Shown: positions 36,003-45,802, counted from the first letter of the stretch. The stretch: 64,000 nucleotides of DNA from Streptococcus mitis (GCF_946190275.1 NZ_CAMHZQ010000001.1:186001-250000), one strand, 5' to 3'. Numbers and translations are program-made. The notes: generated by a model from the letters alone, not told the origin.

Positions 36003-36029
36003 AAAATCCCACCATAAAATGGCAGGATT
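36003..36029 (-). terminator. Terminator controlled by the M-box riboswitch
   Basis: Minus strand ATCCTGCCAT pairs with ATGGTGGGAT around a 3-base loop, followed by TTTTCTACTGTTT. It lies about 20 bases after the aptamer, the right place for a Mg2+-induced terminator. The U-run is short. Confidence 0.7.
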
Positions 36030-36047
36030 AAAAAACTAATTATCTGT

Positions 36048-36190
36048 TTTTCGTTCAAGCTTTAACTCCATAGGGCAATGTAATGAGCTTAGTCTTGGCC
36101 TTCGCGACCAGGACTGTTGACCAACGAGTAGTGTCTCCACTGCTTTGCGGTAGTCATCCGTATCCCTATGGTAGCCTCACCTACCGTTTT
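36048..36190 (-). ncRNA. M-box (ykoK-type) magnesium riboswitch
   Basis: On the minus strand the aptamer opens with GGTAGGTGAGGCTACCATAG and continues GGATACG, GCAGTGGAGACAC and GGTCAACAGTCC, which are the conserved blocks of the M-box. It closes with CCCTATGGAGTTAAAGCTT. The order and spacing fit the Bacillus ykoK leader. High Mg2+ should favour the downstream terminator and shut mgtA off. This switch gives the best evidence for the ion carried by the ATPase. Confidence 0.9.
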
Positions 36191-36198
36191 CATCTTTC

Positions 36199-36227
36199 AG
36201 TATAAACCTTTAAAATTTAAAAGTCAA
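36199..36227 (-). promoter_or_regulatory. Promoter of the M-box-mgtA transcript
   Basis: Minus strand: TTGACT (36222-36227), 17-base spacer, TATACT (36199-36204). The predicted start is just upstream of the aptamer. Confidence 0.8.
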
Positions 36228-36247
36228 TCATTTGAGTTGTTTAACTC

Positions 36248-37309
36248 TTAAATAACTATCAACTCTTTTGGAGCTAAGGTCAACAATTCACAACCTGTCT
36301 CTGTAATCAGGATATCATCCTCGATACGAACGCCATATTTGCCTTCGATATAGATACCTGGTTCATCGGTCAAGGCCATACCCGCCTTAATAGTTTCTGT
36401 AGAAGTCTGGCTAAAGTAAGGTTCTTCATGGATGTCCAGTCCAATACCGTGACCAATACCGTGTGTAAAGTAGTCGCCATAGCCTGCTTCGATGATAATA
36501 TCACGAGGAATTTTATCAAAGTCTCGGAAACCTAATCCTGCCTTAGCCTGGTCAATCAAGGCTTGGTTGGCTTTCAAAACCGTATTGTAAATCTCTGCTT
36601 GCTCGTCGCTAACATGCCCTAGATAGATAGTCCGTGTCATATCACTGACATAGTGGTCATAAAGGCAACCGAAGTCCATTGTAATGGCTTCTCCTAGCTC
36701 CACTGGTTTGTGCATAGGATGGGCATGGGGTTTAGAAGAATTGATACCGCTAGCTAGAATCGTATCAAAAGATAAGCCAGATGCTCCCAACTCACGCATG
36801 CGGAAGTCAAGGAAGTTGGCAATCTCAATTTCAGTCTTTCCTGGCTTAATAAAGTCAAGCGCATCGCGGAAAGCTTGGTCTGAGATAGAACAAGCCTTGC
36901 GAATAGCTGCAATCTCCGCTTCATCCTTAATCATTCGAAGACCTTCGACAAACTGAGTTTGTGGAAGCAAGTCAATTCCTTCAAAGGCTGCCTGCATACG
37001 GTGATAATAAGAGACCGAAATCTCATCCTCAAAACCGATTCGAGACAAGCCCATGTCCTTGACAATTCCTTCAATGACAGCCAATTCATCGCGATCTGCT
37101 ACGATTTCAAAGCCACTGGTTTCTTGCTTGGCTGCAATGATATAGCGAGAGTCTGTCACCAAGACCTGACGGTCACGACTGATAAAGACTGTTCCGTTTG
37201 AGCCCCAAAAACCAGTCAGGTAATAGACGTTTTTAAGGTTGTTGATGATGATACCATCTAGTTCTTTTTCTTGCATTTTAGCTAGAAATGCTTGTACGCG
37301 TTTATTCAT
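36248..37309 (-). CDS. pepQ: M24-family Xaa-Pro dipeptidase/aminopeptidase
   Basis: This 353-residue cytosolic metallopeptidase of the M24 family removes residues next to proline. The pita-bread domain has the five metal ligands: Asp in [20 protein letters not shown] (two Asp), His in [16 protein letters not shown], Glu in DEPGIYIE and Glu in GVRIEDDIL. The N-terminal creatinase-like domain covers about 120 residues. The start overlaps uvrA by eight bases, so the two are coupled. PepP and PepQ types cannot be separated by eye; the symbol follows the common streptococcal naming. Confidence 0.85.
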   Translation of the reverse strand: MNKRVQAFLAKMQEKELDGIIINNLKNVYYLTGFWGSNGTVFISRDRQVLVTDSRYIIAAKQETSGFEIVADRDELAVIEGIVKDMGLSRIGFEDEISVSYYHRMQAAFEGIDLLPQTQFVEGLRMIKDEAEIAAIRKACSISDQAFRDALDFIKPGKTEIEIANFLDFRMRELGASGLSFDTILASGINSSKPHAHPMHKPVELGEAITMDFGCLYDHYVSDMTRTIYLGHVSDEQAEIYNTVLKANQALIDQAKAGLGFRDFDKIPRDIIIEAGYGDYFTHGIGHGIGLDIHEEPYFSQTSTETIKAGMALTDEPGIYIEGKYGVRIEDDILITETGCELLTLAPKELIVI

Positions 37310-40133
37310 GATGTAATTTTCCTTTCAAATACTGTCCTGTGTAGCTGGCTTCATTGGCCGCTACTTCTTCTGGAGTTCCTGTTGCGATGATGGTTCCACC
37401 GCCGACACCGCCCTCAGGTCCCAAGTCAATAATATGGTCTGCCGTCTTGATAACATCCAGATTGTGCTCAATGACAAGAACTGTATTGCCATCATCGACA
37501 AAGCGAGCCAAGACTTTAAGCAAGCGAGCGATATCCTCGGTATGAAGACCTGTCGTCGGCTCATCCAGAATGTAGAAAGATTTTCCTGTCGATCGTTTGT
37601 GGAGTTCACTAGCCAACTTCATACGCTGGGCTTCTCCTCCAGAAAGGGTGGTAGCTGGCTGTCCTAGCGTAACATAGCCTAATCCCACATCCTTGATAGT
37701 CTGAAGTTTACGTTGAATCTTTGGAATGTGTTGGAAGAATTCCACCGCATCGTTGACAGTCATGTCCAAGACCTGCGAGATATTCTTTTCCTTGTAGTGG
37801 ACTTCTAGGGTTTCACTGTTGTAGCGAGTCCCGTGGCAGACTTCACAAGCCACGTAAACATCTGGCAAGAAGTGCATCTCAATCTTGATAATCCCGTCAC
37901 CTGAGCAGGCTTCACAACGACCGCCCTTGACATTGAAACTGAAACGTCCCTTCTTGTAGCCTCGAATCTTGGCTTCATTTGTCTGGGCAAATAGGTCACG
38001 TATATCGTCAAAAACTCCTGTATAGGTAGCTGGGTTAGACCTTGGTGTTCGTCCGATAGGGCTCTGGTCAATATCAATCAAACGATCAACATGCTCAATC
38101 CCTGTAATCGTTTTAAACTTACCAGGCTTATCGGAATTGCGGTTGAGCTTCTGGGCAATGGCTTTTTTGAGAATGCTGTTGATTAAGGTCGATTTCCCTG
38201 AACCTGAAACACCTGTCACCGCAATGAATTTCCCTAGTGGGAAACGAGCAGTGACATTTTGCAAGTTGTTCTCACGCGCTCCTGTCACCTCGATAAAACG
38301 ACCATTTCCGGTACGGCGCTCTTCTGGTACTGGAATGGCACGTTTACCTGACAAGTACTGGCCTGTGATAGACTTGCTGTTGCGAGCCACCTGCTTGGGA
38401 GTTCCTGCAGCAACAATCTCCCCACCAAAAACACCCGCACCGGGACCAACGTCAATCAGATAATCCGCCTCACGCATGGTATCTTCGTCATGTTCCACTA
38501 CTATGAGAGTGTTGCCCAAATCACGCATCTTTTTGAGACTGGCAATCAGACGGTCATTATCCCTCTGGTGAAGACCGATTGACGGCTCATCTAGGATATA
38601 GAGGACGCCTGATAGGTTGGAACCAATTTGTGTTGCCAAACGAATACGCTGACTTTCCCCACCCGAAAGGGTTCCTGCTGAGCGTGACAGAGTCAGATAG
38701 TTGAGTCCCACGTTATTAAGGAAGGTCAAACGATCCTTGATTTCCTTGAGGATTGGGCGAGCAATGATGGCTTCATTTTCAGACAAGGTCAGCTGGTTCA
38801 CCAAGTCCAAGTGGTCTGCGATAGACAGGTCTGAAATTTCTCCGATATGTGGCCCTTGCTCACCACCCACACGAACAGACAAGGCCTGGTCATTGAGGCG
38901 ATAACCATGACAGGTTCCGCAGGTCAGCTCATTCATGTAAAGACGCATCTGGGTGCGAGTGTAATCGCTGTTTGTCTCGTGATAGCGACGCTTGATATTA
39001 TTGACAACTCCCTCAAAAGGAATATCGATATCGCGCACGCCACCAAATTCATTCTCATAGTGGAAATGGAATTCCTTACCATCAGATCCATAGAGAATCA
39101 AGTTCTTATCCTCTTCTGACAAGTCCTCAAAAGGCTTATCCATATCCACTCCAAAGGCCGTCATAGCCTGCTCTAGCATGTTTGGATAGTAGTTGGATGA
39201 GATAGGATTCCAAGGAGCCAAGGCTCCCTCGCGTAGCGTTTTGCTGGCATCTGGCACCACCAAATCAGTATCCACCTCCAGCTTGATGCCCAAGCCGTCA
39301 CACTCACTACAAGAACCAAAAGGAGCATTGAATGAGAAGAGACGTGGCTCTAACTCTGGGACAGTAAAGCCACAAACTGGACAGGCATAATGCTCAGAGA
39401 AGAGCAACTCAGAGTCGTCCATGGTGTCGATAATGACATAACCTTCTGCAATACGAAGGGCAGCCTCAATGGAATCAAAGAGACGACTACGGATACCCTC
39501 CTTGATAACGATACGGTCAACCACGACATCAATATTGTGTTGCTTGCTCTTGGACAACTCTGGCACTTCGGTCACATCATAGACTTCCCCATCCACACGG
39601 ACACGGACATACCCATCTTTCTGAACCTTCTCGATAACACTCTTATGTTGGCCTTTTTTCTTGCGGATGACCGGGGCCAAGATCTGCAAGCGCTGGCGTT
39701 CAGGTAACTCCAAAACCTTATCAACGATTTGCTCCACAGAAGAAGCCTTGATAGCCCCATGCCCGTTGATACAGTAAGGCGTCCCCACACGCGCGTAGAG
39801 GAGACGCAGATAGTCATTGATTTCAGTCGTCGTTCCAACCGTCGAACGAGGATTTTTACTAGTCGTTTTCTGGTCGATGGAAATAGCTGGGCTGAGACCA
39901 TCAATGGCATCTACATCAGGCTTCTCCATATTTCCCAAAAACTGACGAGCATAGGCTGACAAGCTCTCCACATAGCGACGTTGTCCCTCCGCATAGAGGG
40001 TATCAAAGGCCAGACTGGATTTCCCTGAACCTGACAAACCAGTCACGACAACCAGCTTGTCTCGTGGAATCTCCACATCAATATTTTTTAAATTATGGGC
40101 ACGCGCCCCATGAATGACAATTTTATCTTGCAT
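37302..40133 (-). CDS. uvrA: Excinuclease ABC subunit A
   Basis: UvrA finds bulky DNA lesions and loads UvrB in nucleotide excision repair. The 943-residue protein has two ABC ATPase modules: GLSGSGKSS at the N-terminus and GVSGSGKST in the C-terminal half, with signatures LSGGESQR and LSGGEAQR. Zinc-finger Cys pairs are seen at CPVC and CEAC/CEVC. The ATG at 40133 ([17 protein letters not shown]) is the family start; an extension to 40166 is not needed. It leads the operon with pepQ and diverges from corA. Confidence 0.96.
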   Translation of the reverse strand: MQDKIVIHGARAHNLKNIDVEIPRDKLVVVTGLSGSGKSSLAFDTLYAEGQRRYVESLSAYARQFLGNMEKPDVDAIDGLSPAISIDQKTTSKNPRSTVGTTTEINDYLRLLYARVGTPYCINGHGAIKASSVEQIVDKVLELPERQRLQILAPVIRKKKGQHKSVIEKVQKDGYVRVRVDGEVYDVTEVPELSKSKQHNIDVVVDRIVIKEGIRSRLFDSIEAALRIAEGYVIIDTMDDSELLFSEHYACPVCGFTVPELEPRLFSFNAPFGSCSECDGLGIKLEVDTDLVVPDASKTLREGALAPWNPISSNYYPNMLEQAMTAFGVDMDKPFEDLSEEDKNLILYGSDGKEFHFHYENEFGGVRDIDIPFEGVVNNIKRRYHETNSDYTRTQMRLYMNELTCGTCHGYRLNDQALSVRVGGEQGPHIGEISDLSIADHLDLVNQLTLSENEAIIARPILKEIKDRLTFLNNVGLNYLTLSRSAGTLSGGESQRIRLATQIGSNLSGVLYILDEPSIGLHQRDNDRLIASLKKMRDLGNTLIVVEHDEDTMREADYLIDVGPGAGVFGGEIVAAGTPKQVARNSKSITGQYLSGKRAIPVPEERRTGNGRFIEVTGARENNLQNVTARFPLGKFIAVTGVSGSGKSTLINSILKKAIAQKLNRNSDKPGKFKTITGIEHVDRLIDIDQSPIGRTPRSNPATYTGVFDDIRDLFAQTNEAKIRGYKKGRFSFNVKGGRCEACSGDGIIKIEMHFLPDVYVACEVCHGTRYNSETLEVHYKEKNISQVLDMTVNDAVEFFQHIPKIQRKLQTIKDVGLGYVTLGQPATTLSGGEAQRMKLASELHKRSTGKSFYILDEPTTGLHTEDIARLLKVLARFVDDGNTVLVIEHNLDVIKTADHIIDLGPEGGVGGGTIIATGTPEEVAANEASYTGQYLKGKLHHE

Positions 40134-40162
40134 CTTTGTTCTTTCTAGTCCATTATTGCTTA

Positions 40163-40220
40163 CCATTATACCAAAAAAAGTGAGATTCTATTACCCAAAA
40201 GGCCGATTTTGTAGTATAAT
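40163..40220. promoter_or_regulatory. Divergent promoters of uvrA and corA
   Basis: Toward uvrA (minus): extended -10 TGGTATAAT, -10 at 40163-40168. Toward corA (plus): TAGTATAAT, -10 at 40215-40220, 39 bases before the ATG. No good -35 for either. The interval has no other feature. Confidence 0.55.
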
Positions 40221-40264
40221 AGTACGGTGTGAAAAAATCTGAAAAATGAGAAAGGATAAGGGAT

Positions 40265-41209
40265 ATGAAACAAGTTTTTCTCTCTACAACAACTGAATTT
40301 AAAGAGATCGATACGCTTGAACCGGGTACTTGGATCAATCTCGTCAATCCGACTCAAAATGAATCACTCGAAATCGCCAACGCCTTCGATATCGATATTG
40401 CAGACCTTCGAGCACCGCTCGATGCGGAAGAAATGTCCCGTATTACCATTGAAGACGAGTACACCCTGATTATCGTTGACGTGCCAGTCACAGAAGAAAG
40501 AAATAACCGCACCTACTACGTAACCATCCCGCTTGGTATTATCATCACCGAGGAAACCATTATCACTACTTGTTTGGAACCATTACCGGTCCTCGATGTC
40601 TTTATCAACCGCCGTTTGCGTAATTTCTATACCTTCATGCGTTCGCGTTTTATCTTCCAGATTCTCTATCGCAATGCAGAGCTTTACCTAACAGCCCTTC
40701 GTTCGATTGACCGTAAGAGTGAACAAATCGAAAGTCAACTGCATCAATCAACTCGTAATGAAGAATTGATTGAGCTCATGGAATTGGAAAAAACTATCGT
40801 CTATTTCAAGGCTTCCCTCAAAACAAATGAGCGTGTGATTAAGAAATTGACCAGCTCAACCAGCAATATCAAGAAATACCTTGAGGACGAAGACCTGCTT
40901 GAAGATACCCTGATTGAAACTCAACAGGCCATCGAGATGGCAGACATTTATGGAAACGTCTTGCATTCTATGACAGAGACCTTTGCCTCTATCATTTCTA
41001 ACAACCAGAACAACATCATGAAAACCTTGGCTCTTGTGACCATCGTTATGTCCATCCCAACCATGGTCTTTTCTGCCTACGGGATGAACTTTAAGGATAA
41101 TGAAATCCCCCTAAACGGTGAGCCTAATGCTTTCTGGTTAATCGTCTTTATCGCCTTTGCTATGAGTGTCTCGCTCACTCTCTATCTCATCCATAAAAAA
41201 TGGTTCTAA
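40265..41209 (+). CDS. corA: CorA-type magnesium transporter
   Basis: CorA forms a pentameric channel for Mg2+ (also Co2+ or Ni2+). The 314-residue chain has a large N-terminal cytosolic domain, a long coiled helix from about residue 130 to 250, and two C-terminal transmembrane segments. The signature GMN is present in SAYGMNFKDN at the end of the first segment. The C-terminus ends with basic HKKWF. It overlaps no gene but is 11 bases ahead of the DUF1129 gene. No M-box precedes it, in contrast to mgtA 5 kb away. Confidence 0.93.
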   Translation: MKQVFLSTTTEFKEIDTLEPGTWINLVNPTQNESLEIANAFDIDIADLRAPLDAEEMSRITIEDEYTLIIVDVPVTEERNNRTYYVTIPLGIIITEETIITTCLEPLPVLDVFINRRLRNFYTFMRSRFIFQILYRNAELYLTALRSIDRKSEQIESQLHQSTRNEELIELMELEKTIVYFKASLKTNERVIKKLTSSTSNIKKYLEDEDLLEDTLIETQQAIEMADIYGNVLHSMTETFASIISNNQNNIMKTLALVTIVMSIPTMVFSAYGMNFKDNEIPLNGEPNAFWLIVFIAFAMSVSLTLYLIHKKWF

Positions 41210-41220
41210 GAGGAGTTCCT

Positions 41221-41898
41221 ATGTCTCAGATTGATCTACAAAAATTAACAAAGAAAAACCAAGAGTTTGTCCACATCGCTACCCAACAATTCATCAAAGA
41301 TGGGAAAACAGACGCTGAAATCAAGACTATTTTTGAGGAAGTCATTCCTCAAATCCTTGAAGAGCAAGCCAAGGGTACGACTGCTCGTTCCCTCTATGGT
41401 GCACCAACCCATTGGGCTCATAGTTTCACTGTCAAGGAACAATATGAAAAAGAGCATCCAAAAGAAAATGATGATCCAAAACTCATGATTATGGACTCAG
41501 CTCTTTTCATCACTAGCCTCTTTGCCCTCGTCAGCGCCCTCACAACCTTCTTCTCAGCAGATCAAGCTTTCGGCTATGGATTGATTACCCTCCTCTTAGT
41601 TGGACTGGTTGGTGGATTTGCCTTCTACTTGATGTACTACTTTGTTTACCAATACTACGGGCCTGATATGGACCGCAGTCAACGTCCACCTTTCTGGAAA
41701 TCTGTACTAGTTATCCTAGCATCTATGTTCCTTTGGTTGCTTGTCTTCTTTGCAACAAGCTTCCTACCAGTTAGCCTTAACCCAGTACTTGCTCCATTGC
41801 CACTGGCTATTATCGGAGCAGCCCTCCTAGCCCTTCGCTTCTACCTCAAGAAACGCTTGAATATCCGTAGCGCAAGCGCAGGACCAACACGCTATTAA
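41221..41898 (+). CDS. DUF1129 family membrane protein
   Basis: This 225-residue protein has a hydrophilic N-terminal part of about 85 residues and four to five transmembrane segments at the C-terminal half. It is of the DUF1129 family, whose role is unknown. The ATG at 41221 has AGGAG upstream (TTCTAAGAGGAGTTCCT); a start inside corA is not needed. It follows corA by 11 bases, so it is probably co-transcribed, and a terminator ends the unit. Any role in Mg2+ transport is only inferred from position. Confidence 0.8.
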   Translation: MSQIDLQKLTKKNQEFVHIATQQFIKDGKTDAEIKTIFEEVIPQILEEQAKGTTARSLYGAPTHWAHSFTVKEQYEKEHPKENDDPKLMIMDSALFITSLFALVSALTTFFSADQAFGYGLITLLLVGLVGGFAFYLMYYFVYQYYGPDMDRSQRPPFWKSVLVILASMFLWLLVFFATSFLPVSLNPVLAPLPLAIIGAALLALRFYLKKRLNIRSASAGPTRY

Positions 41899-41908
41899 GA
41901 AGAATGAT

Positions 41909-41940
41909 AAAAGCAACTGCAGGTGCGGTTGCTTTTTCTT
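41909..41940 (+). terminator. Terminator of corA-DUF1129
   Basis: AAGCAACTGCA pairs with TGCGGTTGCTT around a small loop, followed by TTTCTTG. It is ten bases after the DUF1129 stop. Confidence 0.8.
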
Positions 41941-42037
41941 GCTTTCTTGATTTAAAAGCATTCTTCTGACATCCCACATAGCTCTATCTAATCTTTTGTG
42001 ATAAAATAGGCTCAATCTATTTCTAGGAGGATAAAAT

Positions 42038-43069
42038 ATGGTTTCTACTATTGGTATTGTTAGTTTATCTAGTGGCATTATCGGAGAGGACTTTGTCAAA
42101 TACGAAGTTGACTTGGGCGTCCAACGTCTCAAGAACCTGGGACTCAATCCTATCTTTTTGCCCCATTCTCTAAAAGGTTTAGACTTTATCAAGGACCATC
42201 CTGAAGCTCGTGCAGAGGATTTGATTCATGCCTTTTCTGATGATAGCATCGATATGATCCTATGTGCCATCGGTGGAGACGATACCTATCGCTTACTACC
42301 TTATCTTTTTGAAAATGACCAACTACAAAAGGTTATCAAACAAAAAATATTTCTTGGTTTCTCGGATACAACCATGAACCATCTCATGTTGCATAAACTA
42401 GGAATCAAGACTTTTTATGGTCAATCCTTCTTAGCAGACATTTGTGAATTGGACAAAGAAATGCTAGCCTATAGCCTTCACTACTTTAAAAAATTGATTG
42501 AGACGGGAAGAATCTCAGAAATCCGCCCTAGTGACGTTTGGTATGAGGAACGAACTGATTTTAGTCCCAAGGCTCTGGGAACACCTCGTATCAGTCATGC
42601 AAATACTGGTTTTGAGCTGTTGCAAGGAAATGCCCAGTTCGAGGGAAAAATCCTCGGTGGTTGCCTCGAATCCCTCTACGATATCTTTGACAACTCTCGA
42701 TACGCAGATAGCACGGAGCTCTGCCAAAAATACAAACTTTTCCCTGACTTGTCAGACTGGGAAGGGAAAATCCTCTTGCTAGAAACAAGCGAAGAAAAGC
42801 CTGAACCAGAAGACTTCAAAAAGATGTTGCGGACTTTAAAGAACACTGGTATATTCGAGGCCATCAGTGGACTCCTGGTCGGAAAACCTATGGATGAAAC
42901 TTTCTATGACGACTATAAAGAGGCACTATTGGATACCATAGACAGTAATATCCCGATTATCTATAATCTAAATGTCGGCCACGCAACTCCAAGAGCCATT
43001 GTACCCTTTGGAGTCCATGCCCATGTAAATGCACAGGAACAAGTCATTCGCTTTGACTATAACAAATAA
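42038..43069 (+). CDS. S66-family LD-carboxypeptidase / MccF-like peptidase
   Basis: This 343-residue cytosolic protein is of the S66 family (LD-carboxypeptidase and microcin C self-immunity protein MccF). The N-terminal block includes AIGGDDTYRLLPYL, the site that normally holds the nucleophile Ser (GGxxS). Here it is Thr. The C-terminal catalytic Glu (GGCLES) and His (NVGHATPRA) appear present. The fold and flanks fit MccF-like enzymes. It has its own terminator and AGGAGG upstream of ATG. Activity is uncertain because of the Ser-to-Thr change. Confidence 0.85.
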   Translation: MVSTIGIVSLSSGIIGEDFVKYEVDLGVQRLKNLGLNPIFLPHSLKGLDFIKDHPEARAEDLIHAFSDDSIDMILCAIGGDDTYRLLPYLFENDQLQKVIKQKIFLGFSDTTMNHLMLHKLGIKTFYGQSFLADICELDKEMLAYSLHYFKKLIETGRISEIRPSDVWYEERTDFSPKALGTPRISHANTGFELLQGNAQFEGKILGGCLESLYDIFDNSRYADSTELCQKYKLFPDLSDWEGKILLLETSEEKPEPEDFKKMLRTLKNTGIFEAISGLLVGKPMDETFYDDYKEALLDTIDSNIPIIYNLNVGHATPRAIVPFGVHAHVNAQEQVIRFDYNK

Positions 43070-43098
43070 AGCTGGGAAAAGTTTCTCAGCTTTTTTCT
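43068..43098. terminator. Terminator after the S66 peptidase
   Basis: AAAGCTGGGAAA pairs with TTTCTCAGCTTTT and is followed by TTTTTTC on the plus strand. It sits between two convergent genes, and the A-rich side could also work for tag. Confidence 0.85.
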
Positions 43099-43127
43099 AT
43101 ATTCTCAGATATTCTAATTACCTATAC

Positions 43128-43694
43128 TCACTGATTCCTGCCTTTCCACTCACAATCATTCTCATGGTCATCAACCAGCCCTGCTGCTTGTAGAAAAGAT
43201 AAGACGGCGACTGGGCCTGTGAACTTGAAGCCTCGTTTTTTGAGATCTTTGGCTACTTTCTCAGACAAAGCGGTTTTAGCTGGAGCTTGGCGGTAATCGG
43301 GAACATCATTAACGACAGTTTTCCCCTCAACAAAAGACCAAAGATAGGCATCAAAAGAGCCGTACTCTGCCTGTAGTCGTAGAAAGGCTTGGGCGTTAGC
43401 GCGTGTAGCAAAAATCTTGGCTCTATTTCGGATGATGGCTGGATTATCCAGCAAGGCTTCCAATTCGGTATCGGTCATCTCTGCAACTGCTTGAATTTGA
43501 TAGCCATGAAAGGCTTCTCGGAAAGCTTGGCGTTTGTTGAGTACCGTTTCCCAAGACAGGCCTGCCTGATAGGTTTCCATACACAATAACTCAAACAATG
43601 CTTGGTCATCATGGAGGGGCTGACCCCACTCCTCATCATGATAGGCAATGTAGAGCGGATTGGTCATCTTGACCCACGAACAACGTTTTGTCAT
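43128..43694 (-). CDS. tag: DNA-3-methyladenine glycosylase I
   Basis: Tag removes 3-methyladenine from alkylated DNA. The 188-residue protein begins MTKRCSWVKMTNPLYIAYHD. Zinc ligands Cys5 and His19-type in YHDEEWG, and His and Cys in DDHENDCEW at the C-terminus, are present. The catalytic-pocket GLSWETVLNKRQAFREAF is also intact. It lies nine bases after ruvA and reads with it from one promoter, so this is a small repair operon. Confidence 0.94.
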   Translation of the reverse strand: MTKRCSWVKMTNPLYIAYHDEEWGQPLHDDQALFELLCMETYQAGLSWETVLNKRQAFREAFHGYQIQAVAEMTDTELEALLDNPAIIRNRAKIFATRANAQAFLRLQAEYGSFDAYLWSFVEGKTVVNDVPDYRQAPAKTALSEKVAKDLKKRGFKFTGPVAVLSFLQAAGLVDDHENDCEWKGRNQ

Positions 43695-43703
43695 GCTCTG
43701 CTC

Positions 43704-44297
43704 CTATTTGACCAACATTTTAAGGGCCGACTTGATATAGTTCTCAGCTGTATCTGTCGTTCCTTCAAAGAATTTCTTGATTTTCTTGAGTTCGGTTGCC
43801 TTGTAGCCCAGAGCCAACATGGCTTCCATGGCTTCTTCCAATTCTTGGTTTTCAGCGCTAGCTTGCACTGCCACCTTAGCAGGAAGAGCATCTCCTGCAA
43901 CTACTACTTTGCCTTCCAAGTCCAGTACCATCTGCTGAGCTGTTTTCTTACCAATTTTAGGGAACTTGGTCAAGTAGGTGATGTTCTTGGTTTCAATGGC
44001 TTGAACCAAGCCAGCATTGTCATCAGCAGCGATAATAGCGAGAGCTGATACAGGGCCAATCCCAGATACCGAAATCAGACTGAGAAAGAGCTTTTTCTCA
44101 TCTTCTGAGCGAAATCCATAAAGTAGATGGGCGTCTTCACGCACGACCTGATGCACATAAATTTGAGCTTCTTGGTTAACTTGACCTGAATAAGCATAAG
44201 GATTGGCCACATGCAGGATATAACCAATACCGTTGGTTTCAAGAACAATGTATTTAGCAGTAATTTTGGTAATGATTCCTTTTAAATATTCGTACAT
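43704..44297 (-). CDS. ruvA: Holliday junction branch migration protein RuvA
   Basis: RuvA binds Holliday junctions and loads RuvB. The 197-residue chain has the N-terminal OB fold ([20 protein letters not shown]), then two helix-hairpin-helix motifs, [13 protein letters not shown] and [14 protein letters not shown], and a C-terminal domain that contacts RuvB. All parts are intact. ruvB is not next to it, as is normal in streptococci. An extended -10 promoter is just upstream. Confidence 0.95.
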   Translation of the reverse strand: MYEYLKGIITKITAKYIVLETNGIGYILHVANPYAYSGQVNQEAQIYVHQVVREDAHLLYGFRSEDEKKLFLSLISVSGIGPVSALAIIAADDNAGLVQAIETKNITYLTKFPKIGKKTAQQMVLDLEGKVVVAGDALPAKVAVQASAENQELEEAMEAMLALGYKATELKKIKKFFEGTTDTAENYIKSALKMLVK

Positions 44298-44327
44298 AAT
44301 TTTCCTTTTCTCTTATTTCGTTTATCT

Positions 44328-44333
44328 AGTATA
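44328..44333 (-). promoter_or_regulatory. Extended -10 promoter of ruvA-tag
   Basis: The minus strand reads TATGATATACT, an extended -10 (TGATATACT), 30 bases before the ruvA ATG. No clear -35. Confidence 0.55.
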
Positions 44334-44409
44334 TCATATTTTCTTTATCCGAGGAGCGAGGAGAAATTAACTCAAACAAAATATATCAAAAATAATCTGT
44401 GTTTATCTG

Positions 44410-44438
44410 TTGACATATTTAAAATTAAGTACTATAAT
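44410..44438 (+). promoter_or_regulatory. Promoter of the riboflavin operon
   Basis: TTGACA (44410-44415), 17-base spacer, TATAAT (44433-44438): a perfect consensus sigma-A promoter. The FMN riboswitch starts about 20 bases later. Confidence 0.92.
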
Positions 44439-44458
44439 CATCTGTAATTGAATAACTA

Positions 44459-44571
44459 TCTTCAGGGCAGGGTGTAATTCCCTACCGGTGGTATAGCCCA
44501 CGAGCCGAAAGGCATGATTTGGTGAAATTCCAAAGCCGACAGTATAGTCTGGATGAAAGAAGATGAAAGTA
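44459..44571 (+). ncRNA. FMN riboswitch (RFN element)
   Basis: The conserved RFN phrases are present in order: TCTTCAGGGCAGGGTG, CCCTACCGGTGGT, CCCACGAGCC, GGTGAAATTCC, AAAGCCGACAGT and GTCTGGATGAAAGAAGA. It sits between a consensus promoter and a terminator and controls ribD onward. FMN binding should lower expression by premature termination. Confidence 0.96.
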
Positions 44572-44590
44572 TATTTGTGCTTTTTGCGTG

Positions 44591-44628
44591 CTCTGAAATG
44601 ATTACTTGTCATTTCAGAGTATTTTTGT
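44591..44628 (+). terminator. Terminator of the FMN riboswitch
   Basis: CTCTGAAATGA pairs perfectly with TCATTTCAGAG over a 7-base loop, followed by TATTTTTG. It ends 73 bases before ribD. Confidence 0.88.
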
Positions 44629-44701
44629 TAATCGCATAAGTTTTCTTTTGTATGCCTTGAGTAGTCCCCTATTCAAGGTATATTTTTTTGGAGGTAGTGA
44701 G

Positions 44702-45802
44702 ATGAACGATTCAAAATATATGAAATTAGCAATAAAACTGGCACAAAAAGGGGCTGGTTACGTCAATCCCAATCCTATGGTCGGCGCAGTTATTGTAAAA
44801 GATAATCATATTATCGGACAAGGTTATCATGAGTTTTTTGGTGGCCCACATGCTGAGAGAAATGCTCTTAAAAACTGTAGAGAATCCCCTGTCGGAGCGA
44901 CGCTTTATGTAACACTTGAACCCTGTTGTCACTTCGGGAAAACACCTCCCTGTATAGATGCTATAATCGATAGTGGTATTACAAGAGTAGTCATTGGAAG
45001 CCTAGACTGTAATCCTATTGTATCTGGAAAAGGAGTAAAGATACTTGAGGAAAATAATCTTCAAGTTACTGTTGGAGTTTTAGAAAATGAGTGTCTTAAC
45101 TTAATAAAAAGTTTTAGAAAGTATATTACTCAGCATGTACCCTATGTTTTTATGAAATATGCAATGACAATGGATGGAAAAATAGCCACTAAAACAAATC
45201 AATCCAAATGGATTACTGGAGAAGAGGCAAGAAAGCATGTACATCAATTGCGACACCAGGTTAGTGCGATTATGGTGGGAGTCAATACTGTTATTCAAGA
45301 CGATCCTTTGCTGACATGTAGATTGGAGGAAGGGAAAAATCCTATCCGTATCATATGCGATACACATTTACGAACTCCTCTTACCTCTAAAATCGTAAAA
45401 ACAGCAAATGATATTAAAACTTACATTGCCACTTCCTCTGAAGACAAAAATAAAATGAAGCTATATCAAAATCATGGCTGTGAAATACTTTCCATAAAGA
45501 AAAAAGGCAATCATATAGACTTATCGAGTTTAATGCAACATCTAGGAAACATGCAGATTGATAGCCTACTTCTAGAAGGGGGCAGTCTAATGAATTGGAG
45601 TGCTTTGGAACAACAAATTGTTGATGAGCTGAAAATATATATTGCACCAAAAATTTTTGGAGGCAGTGCCAAGTTTCCTGTTGGAGGTGAAGGTATTGCT
45701 TTGCCAAATGACGCTATTAGATTGAAACCTTATGCTTTTTCTCAAATAGGAAATGACTATCTCATAGAAAGTGAAGTGATTTATCCATGTTCACAGGAAT
45801 AA
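44702..45802 (+). CDS. ribD: Riboflavin biosynthesis deaminase/reductase
   Basis: RibD carries out the second and third steps of riboflavin synthesis, deaminating and then reducing the pyrimidine. The 366-residue chain has the N-terminal zinc deaminase (GPHAERNAL and EPCCHFGKTPPC) and a C-terminal DHFR-like reductase domain with GVNTVIQDDPLLTCR. The ATG at 44702 has GGAGGTAGTGAG upstream; an earlier start at 44606 would lie within the riboswitch terminator. It overlaps ribE by 16 bases. Confidence 0.95.
   Translation: MNDSKYMKLAIKLAQKGAGYVNPNPMVGAVIVKDNHIIGQGYHEFFGGPHAERNALKNCRESPVGATLYVTLEPCCHFGKTPPCIDAIIDSGITRVVIGSLDCNPIVSGKGVKILEENNLQVTVGVLENECLNLIKSFRKYITQHVPYVFMKYAMTMDGKIATKTNQSKWITGEEARKHVHQLRHQVSAIMVGVNTVIQDDPLLTCRLEEGKNPIRIICDTHLRTPLTSKIVKTANDIKTYIATSSEDKNKMKLYQNHGCEILSIKKKGNHIDLSSLMQHLGNMQIDSLLLEGGSLMNWSALEQQIVDELKIYIAPKIFGGSAKFPVGGEGIALPNDAIRLKPYAFSQIGNDYLIESEVIYPCSQE

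Noticed and set aside
37354..39959. Many long plus-strand ORFs across uvrA
   Set aside because: They are antisense shadows of uvrA with no ribosome-binding sites and low-complexity products.
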